NCBI GenBank assembly: GCA_016191845.1
Contig: JACPVF010000011.1
Location: forward strand, 248,001 to 312,000
Source: Chloroflexota bacterium
GTDB taxonomy: Bacteria > Chloroflexota > Anaerolineae > Anaerolineales > Villigracilaceae
Reading direction: 5' to 3'
DNA length: 64,000 bases
Shown piece after piece: positions 43,541-51,980 of the stretch (position 1 is its first letter; the number at the start of each line of letters is the position of its first letter). A program made the translations under genes and the position numbers. The notes below the pieces were generated by a model that worked only from the letters and a program-made list of their open reading frames with translations, ran no database searches and had not been told where the DNA came from.

Positions 43541-44839
43541 CTAACCCCAGAGAAAAACTGCTGCCACTGTGAACAGAGAAGCTATCACAATGACCACCGA
43601 ACTGACGGTGGCAAAGTATCTTTGGAATTTGTTGTTGGCGAACTCCCCCATCAAGCCGTGGTCATCCGTCAGGCGAATCAGGTAGTAAAAGACCAGCGGC
43701 AGGGCCACGGCATTGATGATCTGTGTCACCAAGGCAACCTGGAATAAATTGACCTGAGACAGCACCACGAACAAAGTGGCAAACAGCAGTTGCGCAATAT
43801 ACAGGAAGTAGAAGGTTTTGCTCTTCTTGAACGAGTCATCCAGACTGCCCGAGAGGCCAAAGAACTCGGCGAAGGCATAGGCCGTGGACAACGAGACAAC
43901 GACCAAGCCCATGAAGCCCGCGTTGAGGATGCCGACCGCGAAGAGCTTCCCCGCGAGCACCCCTGCAACCGGCTGAATCGCCTCTGCCGCGCGCACCGCA
44001 GGATCTGCCGCATTTCTCAGATCAATTCCCTTGGTGAAAAGCGCCGCCGCCGTCGCAACGATCATAAAAAACGAGAAGAAATCGGTCAGGAAGGCGCCCC
44101 AGTAGGTTTCCAACTGCGAGAGGCCCACCTTGCCCTTTTCGATCTTCTTATCATAGGCGAAGCTGCTGATGAAGAATTGGCCCCAGGGCGTGATGGTGGT
44201 ACCGAGCACGCCCATGCCGATGATGAGGTAATCCTTCAGGTAGCTTTGTGTGAAGTCCACGCCGTGCGGCCAGGCCAGGTTGGTCAGGGCCAGGTTCCAG
44301 TCAGGTTGGGCTTTGACCGCAGAAAAGATATAGACGAGAAAGAAGAGGCAGGCCACCAGCATGATGGACTGGGTCACTTTGTAATTTCCGCGTGTGATCA
44401 GCACAAAGGAAATGATGACGATCACGATCACAGCAGGAATGGGCGGGATGCCGAACATACCGCTGGTGGTCTTGACCGCGGACAGTTCGGTGATCAGCGT
44501 GCCGATATTGGCGACCAGCAGGGTGCCGAACATGAACATGGCGGCTCGCACCCCGTAGCGTTCGCGGATCAGGTCCGCCAGCCCGCGGCGGGTGACGATG
44601 GTCAGGCGCATGCCCATCTCCTGGGTCAAGGCCAGCAGCAGGGTGATGACGGGCAGCAGGAACAGGATGGGATATCCCAGCTTTGCCCCCGCGATGGAGT
44701 AGGTCGCCACGCCACCTGCATCGTTGTCGGCCATGGCGGTGATGGTTGCGGGACCGAAGACGGTCAAAAACAACAGCAGTTTCTTCCACAATGAGGAAAA
44801 GAACCGCCGATTGCGGTTGTAAAAAATCGTGTTTTCCAT
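43541..44839 (-). CDS. NRAMP-family transporter, probably Mg2+-selective (NRMT-like)
   Basis: 432 residues, about 11 transmembrane helices. Helix 1 reads GPATITAMADNDAGGVATY where Mn/Fe NRAMPs have DPGN, so Asp is kept but Pro and Asn become Ala and Gly. Helix 6 reads GTTITPWGQFF where MPHN is usual, so the Met ligand that disfavours Mg2+ is replaced by Thr. These changes fit the NRAMP-related magnesium transporters. The co-operonic MgtE-like regulatory protein and the upstream M-box support Mg2+. ATG 44839 follows GGAGG. Confidence 0.87.
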   Translation of the reverse strand: MENTIFYNRNRRFFSSLWKKLLLFLTVFGPATITAMADNDAGGVATYSIAGAKLGYPILFLLPVITLLLALTQEMGMRLTIVTRRGLADLIRERYGVRAAMFMFGTLLVANIGTLITELSAVKTTSGMFGIPPIPAVIVIVIISFVLITRGNYKVTQSIMLVACLFFLVYIFSAVKAQPDWNLALTNLAWPHGVDFTQSYLKDYLIIGMGVLGTTITPWGQFFISSFAYDKKIEKGKVGLSQLETYWGAFLTDFFSFFMIVATAAALFTKGIDLRNAADPAVRAAEAIQPVAGVLAGKLFAVGILNAGFMGLVVVSLSTAYAFAEFFGLSGSLDDSFKKSKTFYFLYIAQLLFATLFVVLSQVNLFQVALVTQIINAVALPLVFYYLIRLTDDHGLMGEFANNKFQRYFATVSSVVIVIASLFTVAAVFLWG

Positions 44840-44851
44840 GTTCACCTCCAG

Positions 44852-46096
44852 TTATCGGTAAAAGCGCGGGAGGCGTTTCTTCCACGCGGTGGGGATGATC
44901 TTGTCGAGGGCGTCGTCGGCGGTGACGATGCCATGCATGACGTTGTTCTCGTCCACGACGGGAATGGCGATCAGGTCGTATTTGGTGATGACCTGCGCCA
45001 CCTCGTCCTGGTCGTCGTCCAGGGCCACGCTTTTCACGCGGTCTTCCATGAATTCCTCCACGTGTGCGGAGGGGTCAGCAAAGATCAGGTTCGAGAGTGA
45101 GAATACGCCCTTCAGGTGATCGGTCTCGTCGGTGACGTAGACGTAGAACAGCGTCTCGGCGTCAGTGGCGGTCTCGCGCAGGATGCGGATGGCGTCCGAA
45201 GCGGTGACATTCGGCGGGACGCAGGCATACTCGGTGGTCATGATTCCGCCAGCGGAATTTTCATCGTACGAGAGCAGCTTCCTGACCTCGTCCGACTCTT
45301 CGCGCTCCATCAAGGCCAGCAGGTTGCGGCTGCGTTTCTCAGGGAGTTCGGCCAACAGGTCGGCGGCCTCGTCTGGTTCCATTTCCTCGAGCAGGTCGGC
45401 CACCTTTTCGTCGGACATGTGCTCCACCAGGTCGGCCTGGAACTCGGTCTCCACTTCCTCCAGGGTATCAGCCAATTGCTCCATGTTGAGCGCATCGAGA
45501 AGTTGTCCGCTCTCAAGCTTGTTCATGTCGCTGATGATCTCAGCCACGTCGGCGGGATGCAATTCGGCAATGCTTTCGACGGGCACGCGCAGCCGCATGA
45601 AGGGATCATGGCGCAGGAGTTCGACATCGTCCCAGGAGATGTAGGAACGGGTTTCAGGCAGGCCGAGGGCCATCACTACGCCCGCAATGCCGATGCGACG
45701 CAAAATTCCCATCAGGCCAATATCCACGTTGCCCACGTACAGCGAGCCGTTGACACGGACCAACTCCAGGTCGTTGACACGCACCACGCGCGCGCCATCG
45801 GTGTCGATGATCTGCTTGTCGAGCACATCACGCGAGAGGAAGATGTCATTTTCGGTCGGTTCGTACTGCGGAATTTCATCCGCGCGGCACTTAAGGGGTA
45901 TCGAGGGCGCGAACAACGCCATCACCACGGAATAAGGCACAATGATGAGTTTGTTCTTGCCCTTGATCACAACGCCGTCCACGATCGGGTGGATTGCATC
46001 GGCAGGCTCGCGGGCGATCAAGTCTTCCAGTTTTCCAATGTAGCGGCCATCATAGTCGGTGATGGTGTGGCCGAGGATTTCGCTCAAAAAAGCCAT
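44852..46096 (-). CDS. MgtE-type regulatory protein (PRC-like, MgtE-N, CBS pair) without channel domain
   Basis: 414 residues. The N-terminal part (about 1-150) has a PRC-barrel-like start (SEILGHTITDYDGRYIGKLEDL). A MgtE N-domain follows (IAELHPADVAEIISDMN through LLALMEREESDEVRKLL), then a CBS pair (SAGGIMTTEYACVPPNVTASDAIRIL, EVAQVITKYDLIAIPVVDENN). The membrane channel of MgtE is absent, so this is a soluble magnesium-sensing module. It probably gates the NRAMP-type transporter encoded 12 bp downstream. ATG 46096 follows GGAGGT. Confidence 0.88.
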   Translation of the reverse strand: MAFLSEILGHTITDYDGRYIGKLEDLIAREPADAIHPIVDGVVIKGKNKLIIVPYSVVMALFAPSIPLKCRADEIPQYEPTENDIFLSRDVLDKQIIDTDGARVVRVNDLELVRVNGSLYVGNVDIGLMGILRRIGIAGVVMALGLPETRSYISWDDVELLRHDPFMRLRVPVESIAELHPADVAEIISDMNKLESGQLLDALNMEQLADTLEEVETEFQADLVEHMSDEKVADLLEEMEPDEAADLLAELPEKRSRNLLALMEREESDEVRKLLSYDENSAGGIMTTEYACVPPNVTASDAIRILRETATDAETLFYVYVTDETDHLKGVFSLSNLIFADPSAHVEEFMEDRVKSVALDDDQDEVAQVITKYDLIAIPVVDENNVMHGIVTADDALDKIIPTAWKKRLPRFYR

Positions 46097-46135
46097 GGGG
46101 ACCTCCATAAATCTGGTTTATTTGGAGGGAGGCAA

Positions 46136-46168
46136 CAAAAAATCGCCTCCATATGGAAAGGCGATTTG
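46136..46168 (-). terminator. Second leader terminator before the MgtE-like gene
   Basis: Minus-strand AAATCGCCT/AGGCGATTT hairpin followed by TTTTTT, about 40 bp upstream of the coding start and 230 bp downstream of the M-box terminator. Confidence 0.85.
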
Positions 46169-46372
46169 CACAGCCACATGCACGTCTATTTTCCCCCGAA
46201 AACACCTGCCAGATCAGGAAATGGGCAGGCGGAACGGGAGGAAAATTGTGTGCAAAGAGGACGAACTGTGCAACACGCACTTTCGCAGGGGGAAGATATG
46301 CTTATCACTATCTGCGTCCACGCGGAAACCTCCTTGCATCATGTGTTTGGATTTGCCGAAGCAGCACATGCT

Positions 46373-46409
46373 GGCAAAATGAAAGCCTCCCGTCACGAGA
46401 CCAGGAGGC
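46373..46409 (-). terminator. M-box expression-platform terminator
   Basis: Minus-strand GCCTCC/GGGAGGC hairpin followed by TTTCATTTT, directly after the M-box aptamer. Confidence 0.8.
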
Positions 46410-46422
46410 ATATATGCGCGAA

Positions 46423-46601
46423 AAGAGAACGCTGCCTCTCTGGTTGAGCTTCAGCACTGCACATCGTAGGAACATCTTGCGTTCCAGCCACATTGGGTAA
46501 AGCCTTATGCCGACCTTACCTGGTCTACCCTTTGGCGTCTTTCGACGTTTCAGGACAATGGCCTGTGTATTTTGCAGCCGCCTGGCCTAACGAGGACTAT
46601 T
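46423..46601 (-). promoter_or_regulatory. M-box (ykoK) magnesium riboswitch
   Basis: Minus-strand aptamer with the conserved blocks in order: CTCGTTAGG near 46595, GGCGGCTGCAAAATACACAGG, ACGTCGAAAGACGCCAAAGG (the strongest match), and CAGTGCTGAAGCTCAAC near 46440-46456. It precedes the MgtE-like/NRAMP operon. In the known class, Mg2+ binding compacts the RNA and favours the terminator, so low Mg2+ induces the transporter. Confidence 0.92.
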
Positions 46602-46616
46602 CAGGTTGCAGGCGAG

Positions 46617-46646
46617 GTTATACACCCGCAGGAAAGGACTTGTCAA
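46617..46646 (-). promoter_or_regulatory. Promoter of the M-box transcript
   Basis: Minus-strand TTGACA (46641-46646), 18-bp spacer, TATAAC (46617-46622). The expected start lies a few bases before the aptamer. Confidence 0.8.
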
Positions 46647-46713
46647 GCAATTTCAAAGAATTGCAATGTTCAGGCAAGCAGGAAACCCGCGGACGAAGAA
46701 TCTCATCCGCCGT

Positions 46714-46719
46714 TATAAT
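46714..46719 (+). promoter_or_regulatory. -10 box of obgE, leaderless arrangement
   Basis: TATAAT ends 7 nt before ATG 46727 and no ribosome site is present, so the mRNA should begin at the start codon. Confidence 0.6.
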
Positions 46720-46726
46720 GGGGCCC

Positions 46727-48004
46727 ATGTTCATAGACCAGGTAGAAATTTTCGTGCGTTCAGGCAAAGGCGGTGATGGAATGGTCCATTTCCGCCGTGA
46801 GAAATTCGTGCCCCGTGGCGGACCCGATGGCGGCGACGGCGGCAAGGGTGGCGATGTCGTGTTCGAGGTCAAGCCCACACTCAACACGCTGTCTACCTTC
46901 CGCCCCAAACAAAAGTTCAAGGCGGAGGATGGCGTGGGCGGCGGTTCCTCACAACTGACGGGGCGCGGCGGCAAGGATCTCGTCATCCACGTCCCGCCTG
47001 GCACCGTCATCTTTGAATTACCCACAGATGGCAGCGCCCCCATCCTGCTCGGCGACCTGACCCAGCCCGACGAACGGTTGATCGTCTGCCAGGGCGGGCG
47101 CGGCGGGCGCGGCAATCAACACTTCGCCACCTCGCGCAATCAAGCCCCGCGCACCGCCGAACGCGGCGAGCCGTGGGAGGAGAAGCACCTCAAACTGGAA
47201 CTCAAGCTGATCGCCGATATCGGGCTGATCGGCGTCCCGAACGCGGGCAAGTCCACACTACTCTCCGTGTTGACCAACGCCAAGCCGAAGATCGCAGCCT
47301 ATCCCTTCACCACACTGGAACCCAACCTGGGCGTGGCCAATGTCGACGACGACACCACCGTGGTATTGGCCGACATCCCAGGCTTGATCGAAGGCGCAGC
47401 GGAAGGCGCGGGCCTCGGTCACGACTTCCTGCGCCACATCCAGCGGACCCGCGTGCTGGTCCACCTGCTCGACGGCCTCTCCTCCGACCCACTGGCCGAC
47501 TACAGCCAGATCAACGCCGAGCTATCGCTCTTCGACCCGAACCTGGCAAAGAAACCGCAGATCGTGGCGCTCAACAAGATCGACCAGCCCGAGGTACAGG
47601 AACGCCTGAAAGAGTTGAAATCCGCGTTCAAGAAAAAGAAGGTCGAACTGCGTACCATATCGGCCCTGGCGCGCACCGACACCCGCGATCTGCTGCTGGC
47701 TGCCGTGCAGAAACTGGCTGAGACTCCTCCGCTGGAGGAATTCGAGGCGCCCGTGCCTGTCTATCGCCCCGAAGCGGACCCGAACCAGTTCACCATCTCG
47801 CGCGAGGACGACGCCAGTTGGCGCATTTCGGGCGCGGGCATCGAACGTGCTGCCGCCATGACCTACTGGGAACATGACGGCTCCGTGCGCCGCTTCCAGC
47901 GCCTGATGGAAAAACTCGGCGTGGACGAGGCCCTGCGCAAAGCGGGCATCGAAGAGGGCGACACGGTCCACGTGGGCGATTACGAATTGGAATGGCAGGA
48001 ATAA
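46727..48004 (+). CDS. obgE: Obg family GTPase
   Basis: 425 residues. The Obg fold (1-158) with glycine-rich loops (GSGKGGDGMVHFRREKFVPRGGPDGGDGGKGG) precedes the G domain: G1 GVPNAGKST (169-177), G2/TTLEPN, G3 ADIPGLI, G4 NKID. A C-terminal OCT domain (about 345-425) is also present, making the three-domain form. It binds GTP and assists 50S ribosome assembly and stress control. ATG 46727 has no ribosome site; the longer frame from 46493 lies inside the antisense M-box region and is rejected. Confidence 0.95.
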   Translation: MFIDQVEIFVRSGKGGDGMVHFRREKFVPRGGPDGGDGGKGGDVVFEVKPTLNTLSTFRPKQKFKAEDGVGGGSSQLTGRGGKDLVIHVPPGTVIFELPTDGSAPILLGDLTQPDERLIVCQGGRGGRGNQHFATSRNQAPRTAERGEPWEEKHLKLELKLIADIGLIGVPNAGKSTLLSVLTNAKPKIAAYPFTTLEPNLGVANVDDDTTVVLADIPGLIEGAAEGAGLGHDFLRHIQRTRVLVHLLDGLSSDPLADYSQINAELSLFDPNLAKKPQIVALNKIDQPEVQERLKELKSAFKKKKVELRTISALARTDTRDLLLAAVQKLAETPPLEEFEAPVPVYRPEADPNQFTISREDDASWRISGAGIERAAAMTYWEHDGSVRRFQRLMEKLGVDEALRKAGIEEGDTVHVGDYELEWQE

Positions 48005-48005
48005 C

Positions 48006-48038
48006 AAAAAGGCCTCGGAAAATCCGAGGCCTTTTTTC
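48006..48038. terminator. Bidirectional terminator
   Basis: AAAAAGGCCTCGGA/TCCGAGGCCTTTTTT between obgE and convergent maeB. Confidence 0.95.
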
Positions 48039-48046
48039 ATGGGCGC

Positions 48047-50371
48047 TTACTTCTTGTCCTTTTTTTCCTTCTTCTCTTTCTTTTCTTTCTTGGCCTTCTT
48101 GCCGCCGTTCTCGCCACGGCCCATCGCATCCATCACCGCCACCGAGGCGATCTGCACAATGGCGTTGACGTCGTCACCCGTCTGTAACACGTGGACAGGG
48201 GCGCCCACGCCCAGCAGAATCGGGCCGATGGCCTTGGCCTTGCCGAGGCGGGCCAGCAGCTTATAAGCGATGTTTGCCGACTCAAGCGACGGGAAGACCA
48301 GCACGTTGGCATCCTTGACCGTGCTGAACGGATAGCGCTCGTCCACGATCTCGGGCACCACGGCAGTATCGGCCTGCATCTCGCCATCGACCATCAGGTC
48401 GGGGCGGCGTTCCTTGACCAACTCCACCGCCTTGCGGACCTTGTCCGAGAGCGGATGCGGCGTGGAACCGAAGTTCGAGAAGGAGAGGAAGGCCACGCGC
48501 GGGTCAAGTTCGAGTTTGGCGGCGAAGTCGGCAGCCAGGGTGGCGATCTCGGCCAGGTCCTCGGCGCTCGGGTCGATGTTGACCGTGGCGTCAGTGAACA
48601 GGTACACGCGGTCCTCGACGATCATGATGTACACGCCCGCAGCGCGGGTCACACCTTCAGCAGTGTGATGGATCTGCAGCGCGGGGCGGATAACCTCGGG
48701 GTAGTCATAGGTCAGGCCCGAGACGAAGGCATCCGCCTCGCCCATCTTGACCATGAGCGGGCCCAGCACGTTCGGGTCACGGACAGCCTTGCCCACGTCA
48801 GTGCGGGACATGCCCTTGCGGTTGCGCATCTGGTAGTAGGCTTCTTCATATTCGCCGATGTTCTTCATCGCAACGGGATCGACAATGACGGGCTCGAAGT
48901 CCAGACCGAGATTCTTGACCTGCGTCTCGATGGCGTCCGCCCGACCGATCAGGATCGGCGTACCGATTCCATCCTCCTGCACGCGGTGCGCAGCGCGGAT
49001 GATCTTCTGCTCCTCGCCCTCGGCAAAGACCACGCGTTTGCCGCCGCCCGAGGAGCGGGCCTTGTTCTGGAAGAAGTAGCGCACCTGCTCGCCCTTGCCC
49101 TGGCGGTAGGCCAGCTGCTCGCGGTACTCGTCGATGTCGATAATCTTGCGGGCCATGCCCGTCTTCATGGCCATCTCGGCCACAGCGGGAGCTTCCCACA
49201 GCAACACACGCGGATCCAGCGGCTTGGGGATGATGTACTCACGCCCGAATTTGATGCTTCCACCGCCATACGCACGGATGACCGAATCGGGCACATCCTC
49301 TTTGGCGAGGGCGGCCAGCGCCTTCGAAGCCGCGAACTTCATCTCCTCGTTGATCTGTCTGGCGCGCACGTCCAGCGCACCGCGGAAGATGAACGGGAAG
49401 CCAAGCACGTTATTGACCTGGTTGGCGTAGTCAGAGCGGCCCGTGGCGATGATGACGTCCTTGCGGGCTTCCTTTGCCAACTCGGGCCTGATCTCGGGGT
49501 CGGGATTGGCCATGGCAAAGATGATCGGGTCCTTGGCCATCGTCTTGACCATTTCGGGCGTCAGCACATTCGCCACCGAAAGGCCGTAGAACACGTCCGC
49601 GCCCTGCATGGCGTCGGCCAGGGTGCGATGCCCCTTGTCCACCACCGCCAGGCGCTCCTTATACTTGTTCATGCCCTCCGCACGGCCCTTATAGACCACA
49701 CCTCTAGTGTCCACCAGCATGATGTTCTCACGCTTCACGCCCCAACTGATGGCCAGTTCCGCGCAGGAGATGGCCGAGGCGCCCGCACCTGAAATGACCA
49801 GGCGGATCTCGCTGTGCTTCTTGCCGACGATCTCCAACGCATTGGCCAGGCCCGCCGAGGAGATGATGGCGGTGCCGTGCTGGTCGTCATGGAAAACGGG
49901 GATATCAAGCATCTTCTTGAGTTCTTCCTCGATGTAGAAGCACTCGGGAGCCTTGATGTCCTCCAGGTTGATGCCGCCGAAGGTCGGTGAAATGGCGGCC
50001 ACCACCTTGATGATCTCGTCGGGGTCATGAGAATTGACCTCGATGTCGAACACGTCCACGTCGGCGAACTTTTTGAAGAGAACACCCTTGCCTTCCATCA
50101 CGGGCTTGCCCGCCAGCGCGCCGCGGTCGCCCAGGCCCAAAATGGCCGTGCCGTTCGAGACGACCGCCACCAGGTTGCCCTTCGAGGTGTACTCATACGC
50201 CAGTTCGGCGTCCTTTTCGATCTCCAGTACGGGTTCAGCCACGCCCGGGGAATAAGCCAGGCTCAGGTCACGCTGGGTGTCCATCGGTTTGGTGGGGATG
50301 ATCGCCACCTTGCCTGGTTTGCCTTTCAGGCGATGATATTCAAGTGCGTCTTCACGGGTTATTTTTGCCAT
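48047..50371 (-). CDS. maeB: NADP-dependent malic enzyme with phosphotransacetylase-like domain
   Basis: 774 residues. The malic-enzyme half (about 1-420) has [14 protein letters not shown], the [14 protein letters not shown]-type segment ([17 protein letters not shown]) and [17 protein letters not shown] for NADP binding. The C-terminal half (about 430-755) is phosphate acetyltransferase-like ([40 protein letters not shown]). It oxidatively decarboxylates malate to pyruvate; the PTA-like half is regulatory in known MaeB enzymes. An extra Lys/Glu-rich tail (about 755-774) is unusual. AGGAGG precedes the ATG. Confidence 0.95.
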   Translation of the reverse strand: MAKITREDALEYHRLKGKPGKVAIIPTKPMDTQRDLSLAYSPGVAEPVLEIEKDAELAYEYTSKGNLVAVVSNGTAILGLGDRGALAGKPVMEGKGVLFKKFADVDVFDIEVNSHDPDEIIKVVAAISPTFGGINLEDIKAPECFYIEEELKKMLDIPVFHDDQHGTAIISSAGLANALEIVGKKHSEIRLVISGAGASAISCAELAISWGVKRENIMLVDTRGVVYKGRAEGMNKYKERLAVVDKGHRTLADAMQGADVFYGLSVANVLTPEMVKTMAKDPIIFAMANPDPEIRPELAKEARKDVIIATGRSDYANQVNNVLGFPFIFRGALDVRARQINEEMKFAASKALAALAKEDVPDSVIRAYGGGSIKFGREYIIPKPLDPRVLLWEAPAVAEMAMKTGMARKIIDIDEYREQLAYRQGKGEQVRYFFQNKARSSGGGKRVVFAEGEEQKIIRAAHRVQEDGIGTPILIGRADAIETQVKNLGLDFEPVIVDPVAMKNIGEYEEAYYQMRNRKGMSRTDVGKAVRDPNVLGPLMVKMGEADAFVSGLTYDYPEVIRPALQIHHTAEGVTRAAGVYIMIVEDRVYLFTDATVNIDPSAEDLAEIATLAADFAAKLELDPRVAFLSFSNFGSTPHPLSDKVRKAVELVKERRPDLMVDGEMQADTAVVPEIVDERYPFSTVKDANVLVFPSLESANIAYKLLARLGKAKAIGPILLGVGAPVHVLQTGDDVNAIVQIASVAVMDAMGRGENGGKKAKKEKKEKKEKKDKK

Positions 50372-50490
50372 ACTGCCTCCTGTGGTGGGTTTTGGGGATT
50401 AAAACCATTTTGATTATGGCATGAAACATCGAAACGGCATAGTTCCGTTTGTCACGTATTTACCTCCATCCCCCGCCCATGCGACGAGTG

Positions 50491-51231
50491 TCAGGCTGAC
50501 CTGCCGCGCAGGTGTTCCTTCTTCACCACGAGTTTCCAATACAACCCACTCAGCTGACGAAATGTCCGCAAGATGCGCCACGGGTTGAAAAACTGCGACG
50601 TGCCATACTTGCGCGAGTAGTGATGCACAGGCACCTCGGCAAACACGTATCCCAGGTCCTGAATCTTCTTGACCAGTTCGAGACAGATGGCCCCGCTGAT
50701 GCTTTCCAGTTCGATCTCGGTCAGCACCTTGCGCGGAATCAGGCGGAAGTCGCAGTCCACATCGCGGATGCGGATGCCGAACAACAGCGCCACCAGGTTG
50801 TGATACGCCTTGCCAATCACAATGCGCAACAGGGAGTCATGTCGAGACAGCTTATACCCATTGACCACGTCCACGCCCGGGCGCAAGGCGCGCACCAAAT
50901 CCACCAGTTCGAGCGGATTGTATTGCGCATCGCCGTCGGTGTAGAAGACCCAGTCCTTGGTGGCAGCGGCAAAGCCTGTCCTCAGGGCCGCGCCGTATCC
51001 CTGATTGACGGGATGATGGATCACGCGCAATTCGGGGTAACGTACTGCCAGTTCGTCCAGCACCTGGCCCGTGTAATCACGGCTGCCGTCGTTGGTCACG
51101 ATGATCTCATAATCGTCGGTCAGCTGGCGCAACGCCAGCAGCGCCGCCGTGACCATGCTGGCGATGGTTCCGCCATCATTGTAGGCGGGGAACACGGCAC
51201 TGATACTGGAGATAAGCGGCGGATGAATCAT
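50491..51231 (-). CDS. Glycosyltransferase family 2 (polyprenol-phosphate type)
   Basis: 246 residues with a GT-A fold: SAVFPAYNDGGTIASMV, DYEIIVTNDGSRDYT, the DXD-like YTDGDAQYNPLEL, and GYGAALRTGF. The end VHHYSRKYGTSQFFNPWRI is typical of dolichol/undecaprenyl-phosphate sugar transferases. It probably loads a lipid carrier that the GT39-type enzyme uses. ATG 51231 overlaps the methyltransferase stop by 4 bp (ATGA), showing an operon; a longer N-terminus reading into that gene is rejected. Confidence 0.88.
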   Translation of the reverse strand: MIHPPLISSISAVFPAYNDGGTIASMVTAALLALRQLTDDYEIIVTNDGSRDYTGQVLDELAVRYPELRVIHHPVNQGYGAALRTGFAAATKDWVFYTDGDAQYNPLELVDLVRALRPGVDVVNGYKLSRHDSLLRIVIGKAYHNLVALLFGIRIRDVDCDFRLIPRKVLTEIELESISGAICLELVKKIQDLGYVFAEVPVHHYSRKYGTSQFFNPWRILRTFRQLSGLYWKLVVKKEHLRGRSA

Positions 51232-51977
51232 TGCTGAGGACTCTTCTGGGCCAGGGCCAGGACGCTCAACCCAAAGGGAAACCCGCGCGAGGAAACCCAC
51301 GGCGCCTCCGCCGCCAGGACCCTGCGCAGGATCCCATTTAAGCGGCCCATCCGCATCTCCAGGTCGGACTCCGCTTTTTGGGCGGGGCGCAATCGTTCCA
51401 GCAGGCGCTTGGCCGCCGCCAGCGGAAACAACAGGGTATTGGCATAGGTCAGGTGTAGGGGGGTCAGCCCGCTCTGGCGCAACAGGTCAGCGATGCGGCG
51501 GGCAGTATAACGCCGTGCGGTGTGGATGACCTCGTCGTGAGCGCCGCGCAGCCAGTCGTAGGCGGGCAGCCGCAGAAACAGGAATCCGCCCGGGGCAAGG
51601 ACGCGCGCCAGTTCGCGCAGGGCTGTCAGGTCGCTGGGAATGGCGCGCTCGTACAACACGTCAAAGCTGGCGACCAGGTCGAAGGAAGCGGGAGCAAACG
51701 GCAGGTCCAGGAGCGAAGCGCGGCTCAAGCGACGCAAATCCCGCCTGCGGCAGAATCCCAGCGCCAGCGGAGAGAGATCCACCCCCGTCGCTACACCATA
51801 CTCCTTGAGGTACGTAGCCAACGCGGCTCCCGTGCCACAGCCTGCATCCAACACGCGCAGGTCGCGCCGGGCGGGGAGCCAACGGTCGAACACAGCACGG
51901 GTGATGACTTCCATGCCCCGATACCACCAATGCTCCTGTTCGACCCGATACATCAGCTCATATTCGTTCGGATCCAT
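51228..51977 (-). CDS. Class I SAM-dependent methyltransferase
   Basis: 249 residues. N-terminal DPNEYELMYRVEQEHWWYRG is common in methyltransferases of glycan clusters. Motif I is VLDAGCGTGAALATYL, followed by GVDLSPLALGFCRRR, a DLVASFDVLYER acidic loop and ALRELARVLAPGGFLFLRLPA. The target is unknown; a lipid-linked sugar or surface glycan is inferred from the flanking glycosyltransferases. It is separated from the GT39 gene by 3 bp. Confidence 0.87.
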   Translation of the reverse strand: MDPNEYELMYRVEQEHWWYRGMEVITRAVFDRWLPARRDLRVLDAGCGTGAALATYLKEYGVATGVDLSPLALGFCRRRDLRRLSRASLLDLPFAPASFDLVASFDVLYERAIPSDLTALRELARVLAPGGFLFLRLPAYDWLRGAHDEVIHTARRYTARRIADLLRQSGLTPLHLTYANTLLFPLAAAKRLLERLRPAQKAESDLEMRMGRLNGILRRVLAAEAPWVSSRGFPFGLSVLALAQKSPQQ

Positions 51978-51980
51978 CCT

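Noticed and set aside
46493-46726. N-terminal extension of obgE
   Set aside because: The extra 78 codons lie inside the antisense M-box aptamer and its promoter. Obg proteins begin at MFIDQVEIFV.
48191-49792. 533-codon plus-strand frame opposite maeB
   Set aside because: Shadow of maeB, no recognisable domain.
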